The notes under the pieces were generated by a model. The model saw only the letters and a list, made by a program, of their open reading frames with translations, ran no database searches and was not told the origin of the DNA. DNA of 64,000 nt from an uncultured Caryophanales bacterium. Lineage in GTDB: Bacteria; Bacillota_I; Bacilli_A; RFN20; CAG-288. The DNA lies in assembly GCA_905211645.1 (NCBI GenBank), contig CAJMBK010000004.1, positions 1 through 64,000 of the forward strand, written 5' to 3'. The position numbers were made by a program, and so were the translations under genes. The stretch's first letter is position 1. Each line of letters opens with the position of its first letter. Below, in pieces: positions 18,734 through 28,159 of this stretch.

Positions 18734-18922
18734 TTATTTCTTCTTATGATATTTTTTATGATACTTTCTAACTAAATCTGAGCCTTTTGCGCAGGAACAA
18801 TCAGAAGTAACTTTTTCACCTTTATGTTTTTTATAGACTAGCATAGCTATAATTCCAACAACGATTAGTATTACAATTACCAATAAAACAATATCTAAAG
18901 AAGTGAGACTTGATAAAAACAT
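18734..18922 (-). CDS. FeoB-associated Cys-rich membrane protein
   Basis: A 62-residue protein with one membrane helix (about 8-31), then a cytosolic tail with a CSC motif (SDCSCAKGSD) and a Lys/His-rich end (RKYHKKYHKKK). This matches the small proteins encoded after feoB in many Firmicutes (FeoB_associated family). They are thought to assist the ferrous iron channel. The gene follows feoB after 1 nt and ends the operon before a clear terminator. Confidence 0.82.
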   Translation of the reverse strand: MFLSSLTSLDIVLLVIVILIVVGIIAMLVYKKHKGEKVTSDCSCAKGSDLVRKYHKKYHKKK

Positions 18923-18923
18923 A

Positions 18924-21206
18924 TTAGTTCTCCTTTCTTAGAGCTTTTCCATCTCTGTATTTGTTGAAGTAGATAATTCCAAAGATGCCTAAAGCGAATA
19001 TTACTAAGAAGATGAATATTGTCCACCAGAATGATAAGACTAGATAGATGAATGTTGAAACAAGATAAGAAGTGATTAACCAGAAGCCTAAGGTTGAGAT
19101 AAATTTACCTTGTGGCAATTCACCTTTTGCGGTAGCAACAGCAGCAAAGCATGGGATAGTTGTCATGTTGAATGCAATATAAGATATACATCCTTGCCAA
19201 GTGATACCACTATGAGAAATCATTGCAACTGCAGCAGTGAGTTCAGATTCACCAGAACCACCGATAGAACTTGCAAGTGATTGGAAGGTTGAAATAACAT
19301 TTTCTTTTGCGATAAGTCCGTTTAATGCAGAAACTGAGAAGACCCAACCATTATTATTCAATTGACTACCAAAGCCTAAAGGTGTGAATAAAGGTTGAAT
19401 AAAGCTTCCTAAACTACCTAAGATTGATTTATCAATCTGTTCTTCTGTATCAAGGAATTGCCAAGAGAAGGTGACATGAGATAAAAGCCAAACTATGATT
19501 GTTGAAAGTAAGATGATGGTGAATGCCTTCTTGATAAAGTGTTTTGCTTTATCCCATAAGTGAAGGAAGAGTGATTTTGCTTGAGGTAAGTGATAAGCTG
19601 GTAATTCCATGATAAATGGTGATAATTCACCTCTCATCGATGTGTGTCTCATGATAAGTAAGGTGATAATTGCAACTGCCATACCTAAAATGTACATGAG
19701 AATTGTGATTAAATCAGCATTTCCAAAACCAAATGAGACTGCAATTCCACCTGCAATTGCAGAAAGAATAGGTAATTTAGCACCGCAGGAGAAGAATGGA
19801 ATAACTCTGATAGTTTCAATTTTTTCTCTGTCAGAGGAAAGAGTTCTTGTATTAATCATTGCAGGAACTGAACAACCAAATCCCATGATCATTGGAATAA
19901 AGGCTCTACCGGTTAAACCAAATTTTCTAAATAATCTATCAAGGATGAAGGCAACTCTAGCCATGTAACCTGTGTCTTCTAAAATTGAGAAGAAGAGGAA
20001 TAAAAGAAGGATTTGAGGTAAGAAACCAATAACTGCAAATAAACCAGCAAGGACACCATCGCAGATAAAGCCAACCATCCAGTTTGAAGCAACCCAGCTT
20101 GGATTGGATGACATCGTTAGTAAGGTTCTTATTCCTTCGTTTATCCAAGTAGTTATTCCTTCAACTAAAGTTTGGAGGATGACACCTGGAGAATTTACAC
20201 CAGTTTCATTTGAGAATAAACCAGCGAAGTAATCACTATTTGGGAATGAAGTAATATCTTTAAATCCGTAAGCACCCATTTGACCCAAATAGAGTAAATC
20301 TTCAGAGAATGTGATGTGGAAGATAACAAAGAGAATTACTATGAATATTGGTATAGAAGCCCATTTATTTGTAAGGATTCTATCGATTTTTTCACTCTTT
20401 GTGATTAAACCTTTTTCAGTTAAATCTTTTCTTATGTAAGTTGGTGAATATTCATCAACAATAACTTTGTATCTGTAGTCAGCAATGAAAGCCTCCAAGT
20501 CATTGCCAAAGACTTCATCACTAAATGTTTCTTTGAATTTATTGACTGTTTCTAAAAAATCTTTATGTTCATTTTCTTCGTATGAATCAGTTTCAATAAG
20601 CTTGATTGCTCGAAAGAGTGGATTAGAAATTTCTTTTTCAGCGTATAAATTGCTAACTTCATTAATCAATGAGTTTATCGAACTATTTTCGAGGACAGTT
20701 TTTCCTTTTCTTCCTTTATTAACTTCTCCGATACAGGTGTTAATTAAGTTATCGAAGTTTTTATTTTTCAAAGCTGAGATTGGGACAACTGGAACTCCAA
20801 GTCTTTGAGATAAAATAGAAATATCAATCTTATCTCCTTTTTTCTCAACTTCGTCCATCAAGTTTAAAGCAACGACGATTGGTACATCCATCTCTAAAAG
20901 TTGAGTGGTTAAATAGAGATTTCTTTCAAGGTTAGTTGCATCAACAATATTGATGACACAATCCGGATTTTCATTTAAGATGTAATTTCTTGCAATAACT
21001 TCTTCATCAGTGTATGGTGATAAAGAGTAAATACCAGGTAAATCGATGATTGATACCTTATCTTTTTTGTACTTTTTATAAACACCTTCCCTCTTATCGA
21101 CAGTAACACCAGGCCAGTTACCAACGTGTGCGGTTGATCCTGTCAATGAGTTGAATAAGGTTGTTTTACCGCAGTTTGGATTTCCTGCGAGAGCAAATTT
21201 AAGCAT
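18924..21206 (-). CDS. feoB: Ferrous iron transporter FeoB
   Basis: GTPase-coupled ferrous iron uptake channel of the cytoplasmic membrane. The N-terminal G domain starts MLKFALAGNPNCGKTT (G1 at residues 8-16), with DLPG as G3 and NLMD as G4. The membrane part has two Gate motifs, including GFGCSVPA and FFSCGAKLPILSA, each with the conserved Cys. An upstream in-frame ATG would add 16 residues, but AAGGAGGTGG lies just before the ATG at 21206, making that the start (760 residues). It overlaps the feoA stop by 8 nt, implying coupled translation. Confidence 0.95.
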   Translation of the reverse strand: MLKFALAGNPNCGKTTLFNSLTGSTAHVGNWPGVTVDKREGVYKKYKKDKVSIIDLPGIYSLSPYTDEEVIARNYILNENPDCVINIVDATNLERNLYLTTQLLEMDVPIVVALNLMDEVEKKGDKIDISILSQRLGVPVVPISALKNKNFDNLINTCIGEVNKGRKGKTVLENSSINSLINEVSNLYAEKEISNPLFRAIKLIETDSYEENEHKDFLETVNKFKETFSDEVFGNDLEAFIADYRYKVIVDEYSPTYIRKDLTEKGLITKSEKIDRILTNKWASIPIFIVILFVIFHITFSEDLLYLGQMGAYGFKDITSFPNSDYFAGLFSNETGVNSPGVILQTLVEGITTWINEGIRTLLTMSSNPSWVASNWMVGFICDGVLAGLFAVIGFLPQILLLFLFFSILEDTGYMARVAFILDRLFRKFGLTGRAFIPMIMGFGCSVPAMINTRTLSSDREKIETIRVIPFFSCGAKLPILSAIAGGIAVSFGFGNADLITILMYILGMAVAIITLLIMRHTSMRGELSPFIMELPAYHLPQAKSLFLHLWDKAKHFIKKAFTIILLSTIIVWLLSHVTFSWQFLDTEEQIDKSILGSLGSFIQPLFTPLGFGSQLNNNGWVFSVSALNGLIAKENVISTFQSLASSIGGSGESELTAAVAMISHSGITWQGCISYIAFNMTTIPCFAAVATAKGELPQGKFISTLGFWLITSYLVSTFIYLVLSFWWTIFIFLVIFALGIFGIIYFNKYRDGKALRKEN

Positions 21207-21471
21207 TTTCCACCTCCTTATCCAAATTGTTAGATTCAGTTTCTTCAACTTCACAAATTACTTTTTCGGCTTCGTTTTTTCTTAATGATAATTCGTAGTT
21301 TCTTACTGTAATCTCAATTGGATCCCCTAAAGGAGCTCTTTTTCTTAGAATTACATGAGCACCTGGAGTTAATCCCATGTCAAAAAGGCGGCGTCTTATT
21401 GCACCTTCGCCTAATATTTTTGTGACTATACCTTTTTCTAAAATTTTAAATTTATCAATTGATTTCGTCAT
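21199..21471 (-). CDS. feoA: FeoA family protein
   Basis: A 90-residue SH3-like FeoA protein, cytosolic partner of FeoB. Typical features are RRRLFDMGLTPGAHVILRKRAPLGDPIEITVRNYELSLRK (split here: RRLFDMGLTPG, then APLGDPIEI and ELSLRK). AAAGG precedes the ATG. It is the first gene of a three-gene operon (feoA, feoB, FeoB-associated) with a near-consensus promoter and an operator-like dyad at the predicted transcription start. Confidence 0.93.
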   Translation of the reverse strand: MTKSIDKFKILEKGIVTKILGEGAIRRRLFDMGLTPGAHVILRKRAPLGDPIEITVRNYELSLRKNEAEKVICEVEETESNNLDKEVENA

Positions 21472-21485
21472 ATCTAGCCTTTCTA

Positions 21486-21514
21486 GTTGTTAATTGTTAG
21501 CAATAGTTAACAAC
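21486..21514 (-). promoter_or_regulatory. Operator-like dyad at the feoA transcription start
   Basis: Perfect 8-bp arms GTTGTTAA (21486-21493) and TTAACAAC (21507-21514) around a 13-nt spacer that itself contains GTTAGCAATAG. The outer edge coincides with +1 predicted from the promoter at 21521-21549. The TTAGC/GCTAA-like core resembles DtxR-family iron operators, but which repressor binds is inference. Confidence 0.55.
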
Positions 21515-21520
21515 ACTAAT

Positions 21521-21549
21521 ATTAAATAAAATTTTAGTTTTCTTGTCAA
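21521..21549 (-). promoter_or_regulatory. feo operon promoter
   Basis: Reading the - strand: a perfect TTGACA (21544-21549), 17-bp spacer and TTTAAT (21521-21526). Predicted start of transcription is around 21514, giving a leader of about 43 nt. Confidence 0.75.
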
Positions 21550-21705
21550 TTGATAATAGAAGAATTTTTTAAGAAAAAATTTAAACATCGAAATTGATTT
21601 AATTTAAAAATGTCTTTTTACATATATTAAACTTTTCATATAAATCTTCTTTGCTTATAGAAATTAATTGTTATAAAATTTCATAAGTTATTAACATTCT
21701 CGATT

Positions 21706-23163
21706 ATGTTTTCAAATATAAAAGCTTATTTCAAAAATTTAAATTATAAAAACTTAACTTACATTTGTATTGTTGTAGTCAATTTACTTTTAAGCATGTT
21801 CTTCTCCCAAATGAATAACGCTTCTGACGGATCCTTTGGTAAAGGAATGGACTATGCTCAAACTTTTTCATATTTCATCATTTTACTTTTACTTTTTGGC
21901 TATTCATTCTATTTAGGCTTTATCAATAACATAATTAAATATGATAAAAAATTCCAATATGCGATGGCAATTGGTATCTTTTTCGTTGTTTATTCCTTGG
22001 TTATTGTTTGCACAATTAATTATAAAGCACTCTGCTGGACTAATTTAAATGGAGATATCGCTCCAAGAGTTGGACCAAACACCTTGGATAAAATTAAATC
22101 GGTCATGGATACATGCTTGATGGTTTTATTAGGTATTTCTGTATTCTTCATCTTCCCAGCATTTAAGGAAAAGAGATTATTCTTAAGCGTATTTTCAACT
22201 TTATTAATAGGTTGCGCAGTAGTTTGTATCATTTACTCACTTTGCACTGAGATGGATACTTACATCCACTTCTGCAAGAATTTCACCCTATTTTCAAAGG
22301 ACTTTGATTATTTAATTTACTCCTTCTTTAAATACGCAAATGTCTACGGACATGTTCTTTATTTAGCTTCAATCAACATTCTTTTCTTAGCAATGTTTTT
22401 GAAAAAGAGATGGATTTATCTATTTAATATCATCTTTGCAGTATTTATTGTTTTCTCACAATCAAGAACTGCTTTTTTAGGAATTGTTTTAATGACATTC
22501 TTATATTGTCTCTATTTAATCTATGATGAATATTTTAGAAATAAGAAGATTTTCTATTTCTGGATTGGATTTTTAGCCGTATTCTTACTTCTTTTCATTC
22601 TTGAATTGTTTGTTTTCAAAGTAATTAAGATTAAAGATGATAATAAGCTCTTAACTTTAGCTGATATCATTGCAATTTACACTAAGAGAATCATTGAAAG
22701 ATTCGATATTATTGAATTATCATTTACAAAATTCTTACCAACTCATTACATCTTCGGTGTTGGTGTTAATTTGAATGATATTGTCATGAGAACTGGATTT
22801 AATGCAGGATTTGAAGGTGTTTTCAACATGCATAACGGTTTCTTTGAAGCCTTAACTTGCTTAGGTGTTCCTTTAATTCTTGTCTATTTACTTTCTTATT
22901 ACATCGTCACTAAAGAATCTATCCAGTTATTTAGAAAAAATCATGGTTATTTATTCTACATTGTAATAATGTTTATCTCTTACTGGTTCTACATGGTTTC
23001 TGAGGCATTCCCACTATTTTACAACGTATTTGGCGGTGCGGTAATAACATTACTCTTATTTGCTTTACCTCACAACTACTACCTCGAAGAAAACGGTATC
23101 ATCAGCGATGTAACAACTTTCTATGATTACAGAAAATTTAACAGTGTCAACTTGACTAAATAA
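21706..23163 (+). CDS. O-antigen ligase/polymerase-like membrane protein (Wzy_C)
   Basis: A 485-residue polytopic protein with roughly 11-12 helices. Near the centre it has FSQSRTAFLGIVLM, and later MHNGFFEALTCLGVP, two hallmarks of the O-antigen ligase (Wzy_C) superfamily. In Gram-positives such proteins polymerise or ligate surface polysaccharide. No glycosyltransferases or flippase are next to it, so it looks like an orphan unit. No clear SD is visible before the ATG, so the exact start is uncertain. Confidence 0.75.
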   Translation: MFSNIKAYFKNLNYKNLTYICIVVVNLLLSMFFSQMNNASDGSFGKGMDYAQTFSYFIILLLLFGYSFYLGFINNIIKYDKKFQYAMAIGIFFVVYSLVIVCTINYKALCWTNLNGDIAPRVGPNTLDKIKSVMDTCLMVLLGISVFFIFPAFKEKRLFLSVFSTLLIGCAVVCIIYSLCTEMDTYIHFCKNFTLFSKDFDYLIYSFFKYANVYGHVLYLASINILFLAMFLKKRWIYLFNIIFAVFIVFSQSRTAFLGIVLMTFLYCLYLIYDEYFRNKKIFYFWIGFLAVFLLLFILELFVFKVIKIKDDNKLLTLADIIAIYTKRIIERFDIIELSFTKFLPTHYIFGVGVNLNDIVMRTGFNAGFEGVFNMHNGFFEALTCLGVPLILVYLLSYYIVTKESIQLFRKNHGYLFYIVIMFISYWFYMVSEAFPLFYNVFGGAVITLLLFALPHNYYLEENGIISDVTTFYDYRKFNSVNLTK

Positions 23164-23191
23164 TAGTTTATCTTGACATTTTCTTCGTTTT

Positions 23192-23220
23192 TTACTTTAC
23201 GGATTTAAATTTGGTAAAAT
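23192..23220 (+). promoter_or_regulatory. Candidate promoter of the ABC/surface-protein cluster
   Basis: Extended -10 TGGTAAAAT (23212-23220) with a weak TTACTT at 23192-23197 (17-bp spacer). A perfect TTGACA at 23173-23178 lies further upstream but has no good -10 at 17 bp. Confidence 0.45.
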
Positions 23221-23253
23221 TTACGAGCAAAATAATAAGAGGAGAATTTTAGA

Positions 23254-24027
23254 GTGAACTTTACAAAACTATCATCTGACCCCCTAGTTTTGTCTCATTT
23301 CTCAAAATCGTACGGTAATAAGAAAGTTATCGATGATATTTCATTCTCAATAAAACAAGGAGAAGTTTTCGGATACATCGGAAGAAACGGTATTGGTAAA
23401 TCCACCACAATCGATTGTATCGTCGGAAAAAAAGAAGTAACTTCCGGAGAAATCTCTATTTACGGTTACAATATTTCGAAGAAATCTGTTCAAGCTAAAT
23501 CATTCATCGGCTACGTTCCAAGTGAACCTGTTTGCTATGAGTTCTTGACAGGAAGAGAATATCTTGAGTTCATCGCTGGAGTATTCAATGTCTCCAAAGA
23601 TGATTTTAATCAAAGATTTACTTACTATGTAAATAAATTCGATCTTTCCATGATCGATGTCAATAGAAAAATTAATCAATATTCCCATGGTATGAAGCAA
23701 AAAATTTGTCTCATTGCTTCTTTGATTCATGATCCAGATCTTTGGATTTTGGATGAACCAAGTGTCGGTTTGGATATTGTTGTTTACGAAGCATTACTTG
23801 AAATTATTCAAGAGATGAAGGCAAAGGGTAAAGCAATCTTTGTAACATCTCATAATATCAATTTGATCACAGATGTCTGCGACAGAGTCGCTTTAGTCAA
23901 CAATTGCAAAGTTGTTAAGATTATCGATTTTATTCAAAATCCTCAAGAGAAAGATAATTTGGCTGAGGAATTCTTAAAGGTTTACCAAGGACAAGAAGAA
24001 TATGTTTTTGAACCTCTTGAAGATTGA
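23254..24027 (+). CDS. ABC transporter ATP-binding protein (ABC-2 type)
   Basis: A 257-residue ATPase starting with GTG; AGGAG about 10 nt upstream supports this start. Walker A is GRNGIGKST, the signature is YSHGMKQKI (altered from LSGGQ, common in ABC-2 exporters), and Walker B is LWILDEPSVGLD, with catalytic Glu. An H-loop lies in VTSHNI. Its 3' end overlaps the permease gene by 26 nt, which in turn is 1 nt from a large surface protein gene. Confidence 0.9.
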   Translation: MNFTKLSSDPLVLSHFSKSYGNKKVIDDISFSIKQGEVFGYIGRNGIGKSTTIDCIVGKKEVTSGEISIYGYNISKKSVQAKSFIGYVPSEPVCYEFLTGREYLEFIAGVFNVSKDDFNQRFTYYVNKFDLSMIDVNRKINQYSHGMKQKICLIASLIHDPDLWILDEPSVGLDIVVYEALLEIIQEMKAKGKAIFVTSHNINLITDVCDRVALVNNCKVVKIIDFIQNPQEKDNLAEEFLKVYQGQEEYVFEPLED

Positions 24028-25591
24028 GTACAAAAACAAATACAGCCGCAAGTATAACTTAGTTTCATTAATTGTTTCTTTAGTTTTTGCCGCTTTATTT
24101 GTTTGTGCTGAAGTATACACATTCTTTGAGATTGACGCTAAGATTGAAAATTATTCCAAAGTCTATGGAACTTTTGACTTTTTAGTTCTATTTTTGTTTG
24201 TTGAACTGGTTTTATCAATCGCAATTGGTACTATCAATTCAAGAAAGACATTGTTCCATTTTAGAGACTACAGGTTAGTTTCAAATCTTCCAATTTCAAA
24301 CTCTCAGATTATCATCTCTAAAACAATATTTTTGTTTTTAACTCAGTTAGTTTTTAATTATGTTATTTGCTTACCTTTATTAATTACATACTGTGCGCCT
24401 AGAGATTTTTCAGCTGATAATTACATCTTTGCTGTATGTTATCCAGCAATTATCACATTGTTAACCACTTCAGTCAGTTTGATACTTTCCACAGTCTATC
24501 AGTATATCTATAGACTTCTTTCTCACTTTGATGTCTTACATTTTATTGCAACATTGGTTGTAATGCTTTTACTTTGTTTTATTTATGATTACTTCTTGCA
24601 GTTATTCTTAACTGCTTTATCTGACAGCTCAATTGGTGGTGTCTTTGACCAAGATTTCATCGAATTCATTCATAAGTTAGTTCCAATTTTATTTCCTATC
24701 AATAACTTGCTTCTTGCAGGTTTAGATAATGTTGACGTTATTTTAAACGTTTCAATTTCTTGCTGTTACATCATTTTATTCTCTGTAATTAGCATTGTAC
24801 TAACTTCATTTGCCTACACATTTATCAACAGACATAGATTTGAAATTAGCTACAAATTCATGAAACGCAAGAATAAAGTTAGAGGTGAATTTGCTACTTT
24901 ATTCAAGAAAGAATTCGATTTATTATTTAGAAACAATAAGTCATTCTCATTTGTTTCGTTCATCGCAATCATTCCATTCTTATGCTTTGTAGTTATCAAT
25001 TCATTGAATAAGATCATTGTTGGAAACATGGCATTTGTCATGGTTTATTACCCACAACTTGTTCATGCAGTCTACATGTGCTTAATCTTACTTTTTGCAA
25101 ATGTCGTTAATGCTTCAGCATCAATGTCAATTTCAAGAGAAGGTGATGGTATTGCAATTATTAAAACAATACCAGTTAAAGCCTGGAAGATTGTTGCTGC
25201 AAAATTAATTATTCCATTTGTTTTATCAACTATTTCATTGCTTGTTTCATGCTCGATTCTTTTTGGTTTTAAGCTTATTGATATCGGTTTATTCCTATCC
25301 AGCTTAGCTATAGGCATCCTAATCAATGTATTCACAAATTTATTTGGTTTGTACATCGACATGAAATCAGTCAATGATAAAAAGAAGAATTATTCTTTAA
25401 TTAACACATTTGTATCTATTATTTATCCTTTGATTCTTATTGGACTTCATGCTGGATTAACATTTACAAAGATCAATGAAATCTATATCTATTTGATTGA
25501 TATTTTAATCACATTAGTCATGATTATTCCATTTGTATTCAGAATCAAACACAGATATTCTGTCACCTTTGCCAAGATGGAGGTAAACTAA
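24002..25591 (+). CDS. ABC-2 type permease
   Basis: A 529-residue membrane protein with about 12 hydrophobic segments, encoded with the overlapping ATPase. A charged cytosolic stretch (about residues 275-310, KRKNKVRGEFATLFKKEFDLLFRNNK) divides two six-helix halves. The length fits the double-length YbhR/YhaP-like ABC-2 permeases. The substrate is unknown. The next gene, a membrane-anchored surface protein, starts 1 nt after the stop, so the three form one operon. Confidence 0.82.
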   Translation: MFLNLLKIEYKNKYSRKYNLVSLIVSLVFAALFVCAEVYTFFEIDAKIENYSKVYGTFDFLVLFLFVELVLSIAIGTINSRKTLFHFRDYRLVSNLPISNSQIIISKTIFLFLTQLVFNYVICLPLLITYCAPRDFSADNYIFAVCYPAIITLLTTSVSLILSTVYQYIYRLLSHFDVLHFIATLVVMLLLCFIYDYFLQLFLTALSDSSIGGVFDQDFIEFIHKLVPILFPINNLLLAGLDNVDVILNVSISCCYIILFSVISIVLTSFAYTFINRHRFEISYKFMKRKNKVRGEFATLFKKEFDLLFRNNKSFSFVSFIAIIPFLCFVVINSLNKIIVGNMAFVMVYYPQLVHAVYMCLILLFANVVNASASMSISREGDGIAIIKTIPVKAWKIVAAKLIIPFVLSTISLLVSCSILFGFKLIDIGLFLSSLAIGILINVFTNLFGLYIDMKSVNDKKKNYSLINTFVSIIYPLILIGLHAGLTFTKINEIYIYLIDILITLVMIIPFVFRIKHRYSVTFAKMEVN

Positions 25592-25592
25592 T

Positions 25593-28085
25593 ATGGAAAA
25601 GAAAAATAATAAAGTTCTTTACATCCTCTTAGTCATTCCCTTTGTCATCGGTTTAATTACTTTTGTCTCAGTCAAAGCTCTTGAAAATACTGTTAAAGCA
25701 GATATTTCAGGAATCAGATGGGACTATAAAGATAACGAAGCTTTCAAAGTGAGTGAAAATCCATACCTTTTGGAAGCAGAACCTATTGTAAATGAGGGTG
25801 TCATCCTTGCTGATGGTAATAACCTAATTTGGAAGGTGGAGAATTACGATACAGCTGACACAAATACTTACGCAAGAATCGAAAATAAAGGAGATGATTT
25901 CTATCTCTACGCCATGGCAGAAGGTAAAGTTAAAATTACCTGCCAAAACGAAAGAGGTACAAAGGATAAATCCTTTGTTGCTAATATCTTTGAAAACGGT
26001 GCCTTAATTATTAACCCAGTTATTCAAGGAAGTAGTGAATCTGTTTACAAGACAAGAAACTATGGTGAATATAACCTTAAATACACTGAAGTTAAAAAAG
26101 ATAGTTACACCAAGGTTAATTCCTACATTGATATCTTTACTCAAGTTTACGCTTATGATGGAGTAGATCAATCTGTTTCAGTTAAAGATAAGACTGATAA
26201 TATTGAATATTCTAATAATAGAATCATGATTAAAGGTTCAGGTGAAGCAAGCCTCACCTTACAATCAACTATCGATCCTACAATTCAGAATACATTCTCA
26301 TTCAACATCATCGATGAAGGCGTAAATGTTTACTCCTACAATGACTTATTGATGTGTACCAATTTCTCTACTTCTGGCGAAGTTGTTGTTATGCAAGTCA
26401 ATCTTGAATCTCTTGATAACACTCTTGCTAAACAAACAAATAAAGCTGGAGGAAACATCTACAAAGATGAATATCTCCACGAAAACACCAAGTTATTTGG
26501 CAACTTTGATTTCAAAACTCAAGAATTCAACTTTGCCAATGAACTTGTTGAAGTTCCTACAACTTACAACTCAGAATTTATCGATCAATATAACAAGCAG
26601 AACAATGCTAACTTAACAAAGAACTTCAGAGTTGGAATCAATGTTAAGAAATCATTTGTCGGAAATGGTTTTACCATCAATATGCATGAACTCGCTTATC
26701 CAGTTCATGGTAAGGTTGATTTAAATAAGAAGATTAGAGTTCCTGACTATGAGAAGGATTACTTCTATGGTCCACTTCCATATGTTATTATCGGTAAAGA
26801 AGATGAGTATCATCTTCCAATTGTAAAAGCGTACGGTCAAGATAATGCAGGTATGTACATTGATGGTGATAACATCACTCTTGATGACATCAAATTAAGA
26901 AATACCAACGAACTTAATGAGATGTATGACTTACTTTATACTGGTAGTGTTATCGATGTCCAAGGTAAGAATAACACAATTAAGAATTCCGTTGTTTCTA
27001 ACGGAAGAACAATTGTTCGTGCTTACAACGCTGACAATTTAAATATCGATAACTGTATTTTGAAAAATTCTGGTGAATTCATCGTTAAAGCGGGTTCTAA
27101 TAGAATCAATAAGCCTGATGAATCAAAGGGTGTTTATATCTCTACAAGAGGTGATAATTCAATTAAAGTCGAAGGAAATTTTGATGAAGTTTTTAACACT
27201 CCTTACACTGAAAATACAAATTCTGTCGACTACATCTACAATCAGGCTTTATTCAAATCCACAATTGATTCAAGACAAGCCCAAAGTGCTTTACAACAAG
27301 TTCAAGAATATTTGGATAATACAACTGGTATTAAAAATGCTGATGGCTCAGTCAACTATGACCAAACAATCACCATCAACGATACCTTATTCAATAATTC
27401 TGCTATGTTCTCAATAGGTTTGGAAACAAGCTTCAATGGTTTATATCTTTATAACGGAACCCCAAGTGATGTTAAAAAGATCTTCACCTACATTCCAGAA
27501 CAGATGAATGTTCTCCCAGATAATATCGGTGGAACAAGTTATCCAGTTAAAATCAATTTAACAGGTAACACCAAGTTCTACGATTGGAAAGATATCTCTA
27601 AGATTGACATCCAATTCTTGATTGAACAGAACTTTTCTGCAATTCTTTCAAGCATTATTGAAGACGTTGAACTTCAAATTGACCAGTATTTCCCAGTTAA
27701 ACCACTTCTTTATGACTACATCAAATCAAGAAGATACATCTACACAACAACTGATGATACTGGTAAACAAGTTGAGTACATCAATACTCCAATCGCTTAC
27801 TACGGCGGCGGATTGAATCTCTCAACAGTTGATACATCGATGCTCAATTCCGAAGTAAAAGACTTATCAAAGGATATTGAAACTGATTTCGTCGAAGCAG
27901 TTCTTGAAAAGAAATACGCAAATGACGAGTTCAACATGTTACTCTCTCAATGCGTTATTTCCGCAATTGGAGTTAACCCATTCAAGTTTGTAACTAATTC
28001 AACAGTTACTGTAGGACAAACCCCATTATTCTTTGGCGAAGTTCCTCAATTTAGCGATATTTACAACAATTTTAATAATAGATAG
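25593..28085 (+). CDS. Large membrane-anchored surface protein, beta-helix-like
   Basis: An 830-residue protein with an N-terminal membrane helix (about 9-30) and no lipobox, so probably anchored by an uncleaved signal. The outer part begins with a beta-sandwich-like region (about 60-140) and an Ig-like stretch (about 160-240). Residues about 420-510 have the short Asn/Asp-rich beta repeats of a right-handed helix (NNTIKNSVVSN, NLNIDNCILKNSG). No enzyme motif is recognised. It is last in the operon with the ABC-2 transporter; GGAGG precedes its ATG. It may be a substrate or partner of that transporter, which is inference. Confidence 0.6.
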   Translation: MEKKNNKVLYILLVIPFVIGLITFVSVKALENTVKADISGIRWDYKDNEAFKVSENPYLLEAEPIVNEGVILADGNNLIWKVENYDTADTNTYARIENKGDDFYLYAMAEGKVKITCQNERGTKDKSFVANIFENGALIINPVIQGSSESVYKTRNYGEYNLKYTEVKKDSYTKVNSYIDIFTQVYAYDGVDQSVSVKDKTDNIEYSNNRIMIKGSGEASLTLQSTIDPTIQNTFSFNIIDEGVNVYSYNDLLMCTNFSTSGEVVVMQVNLESLDNTLAKQTNKAGGNIYKDEYLHENTKLFGNFDFKTQEFNFANELVEVPTTYNSEFIDQYNKQNNANLTKNFRVGINVKKSFVGNGFTINMHELAYPVHGKVDLNKKIRVPDYEKDYFYGPLPYVIIGKEDEYHLPIVKAYGQDNAGMYIDGDNITLDDIKLRNTNELNEMYDLLYTGSVIDVQGKNNTIKNSVVSNGRTIVRAYNADNLNIDNCILKNSGEFIVKAGSNRINKPDESKGVYISTRGDNSIKVEGNFDEVFNTPYTENTNSVDYIYNQALFKSTIDSRQAQSALQQVQEYLDNTTGIKNADGSVNYDQTITINDTLFNNSAMFSIGLETSFNGLYLYNGTPSDVKKIFTYIPEQMNVLPDNIGGTSYPVKINLTGNTKFYDWKDISKIDIQFLIEQNFSAILSSIIEDVELQIDQYFPVKPLLYDYIKSRRYIYTTTDDTGKQVEYINTPIAYYGGGLNLSTVDTSMLNSEVKDLSKDIETDFVEAVLEKKYANDEFNMLLSQCVISAIGVNPFKFVTNSTVTVGQTPLFFGEVPQFSDIYNNFNNR

Positions 28086-28096
28086 ACAAAAAAAGA

Positions 28097-28125
28097 TTAA
28101 CGAATAAATTATGATTTTCTATAAT
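28097..28125 (+). promoter_or_regulatory. Candidate promoter of the poly-Ser lipoprotein gene
   Basis: TTAACG at 28097-28102, 17-bp spacer, perfect TATAAT at 28120-28125. The predicted leader is about 28 nt and contains AAAGGA before the ATG. Confidence 0.6.
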
Positions 28126-28159
28126 AAGCATGCTTTAAAGTAGAAAGAAAGGACATACA

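Noticed and set aside
21207..21254. Upstream ATG giving FeoB 16 extra residues
   Set aside because: The strong AAGGAGGTGG fits only the ATG at 21206, where the conserved G-domain start MLKFALAGNPNCGKTT begins.
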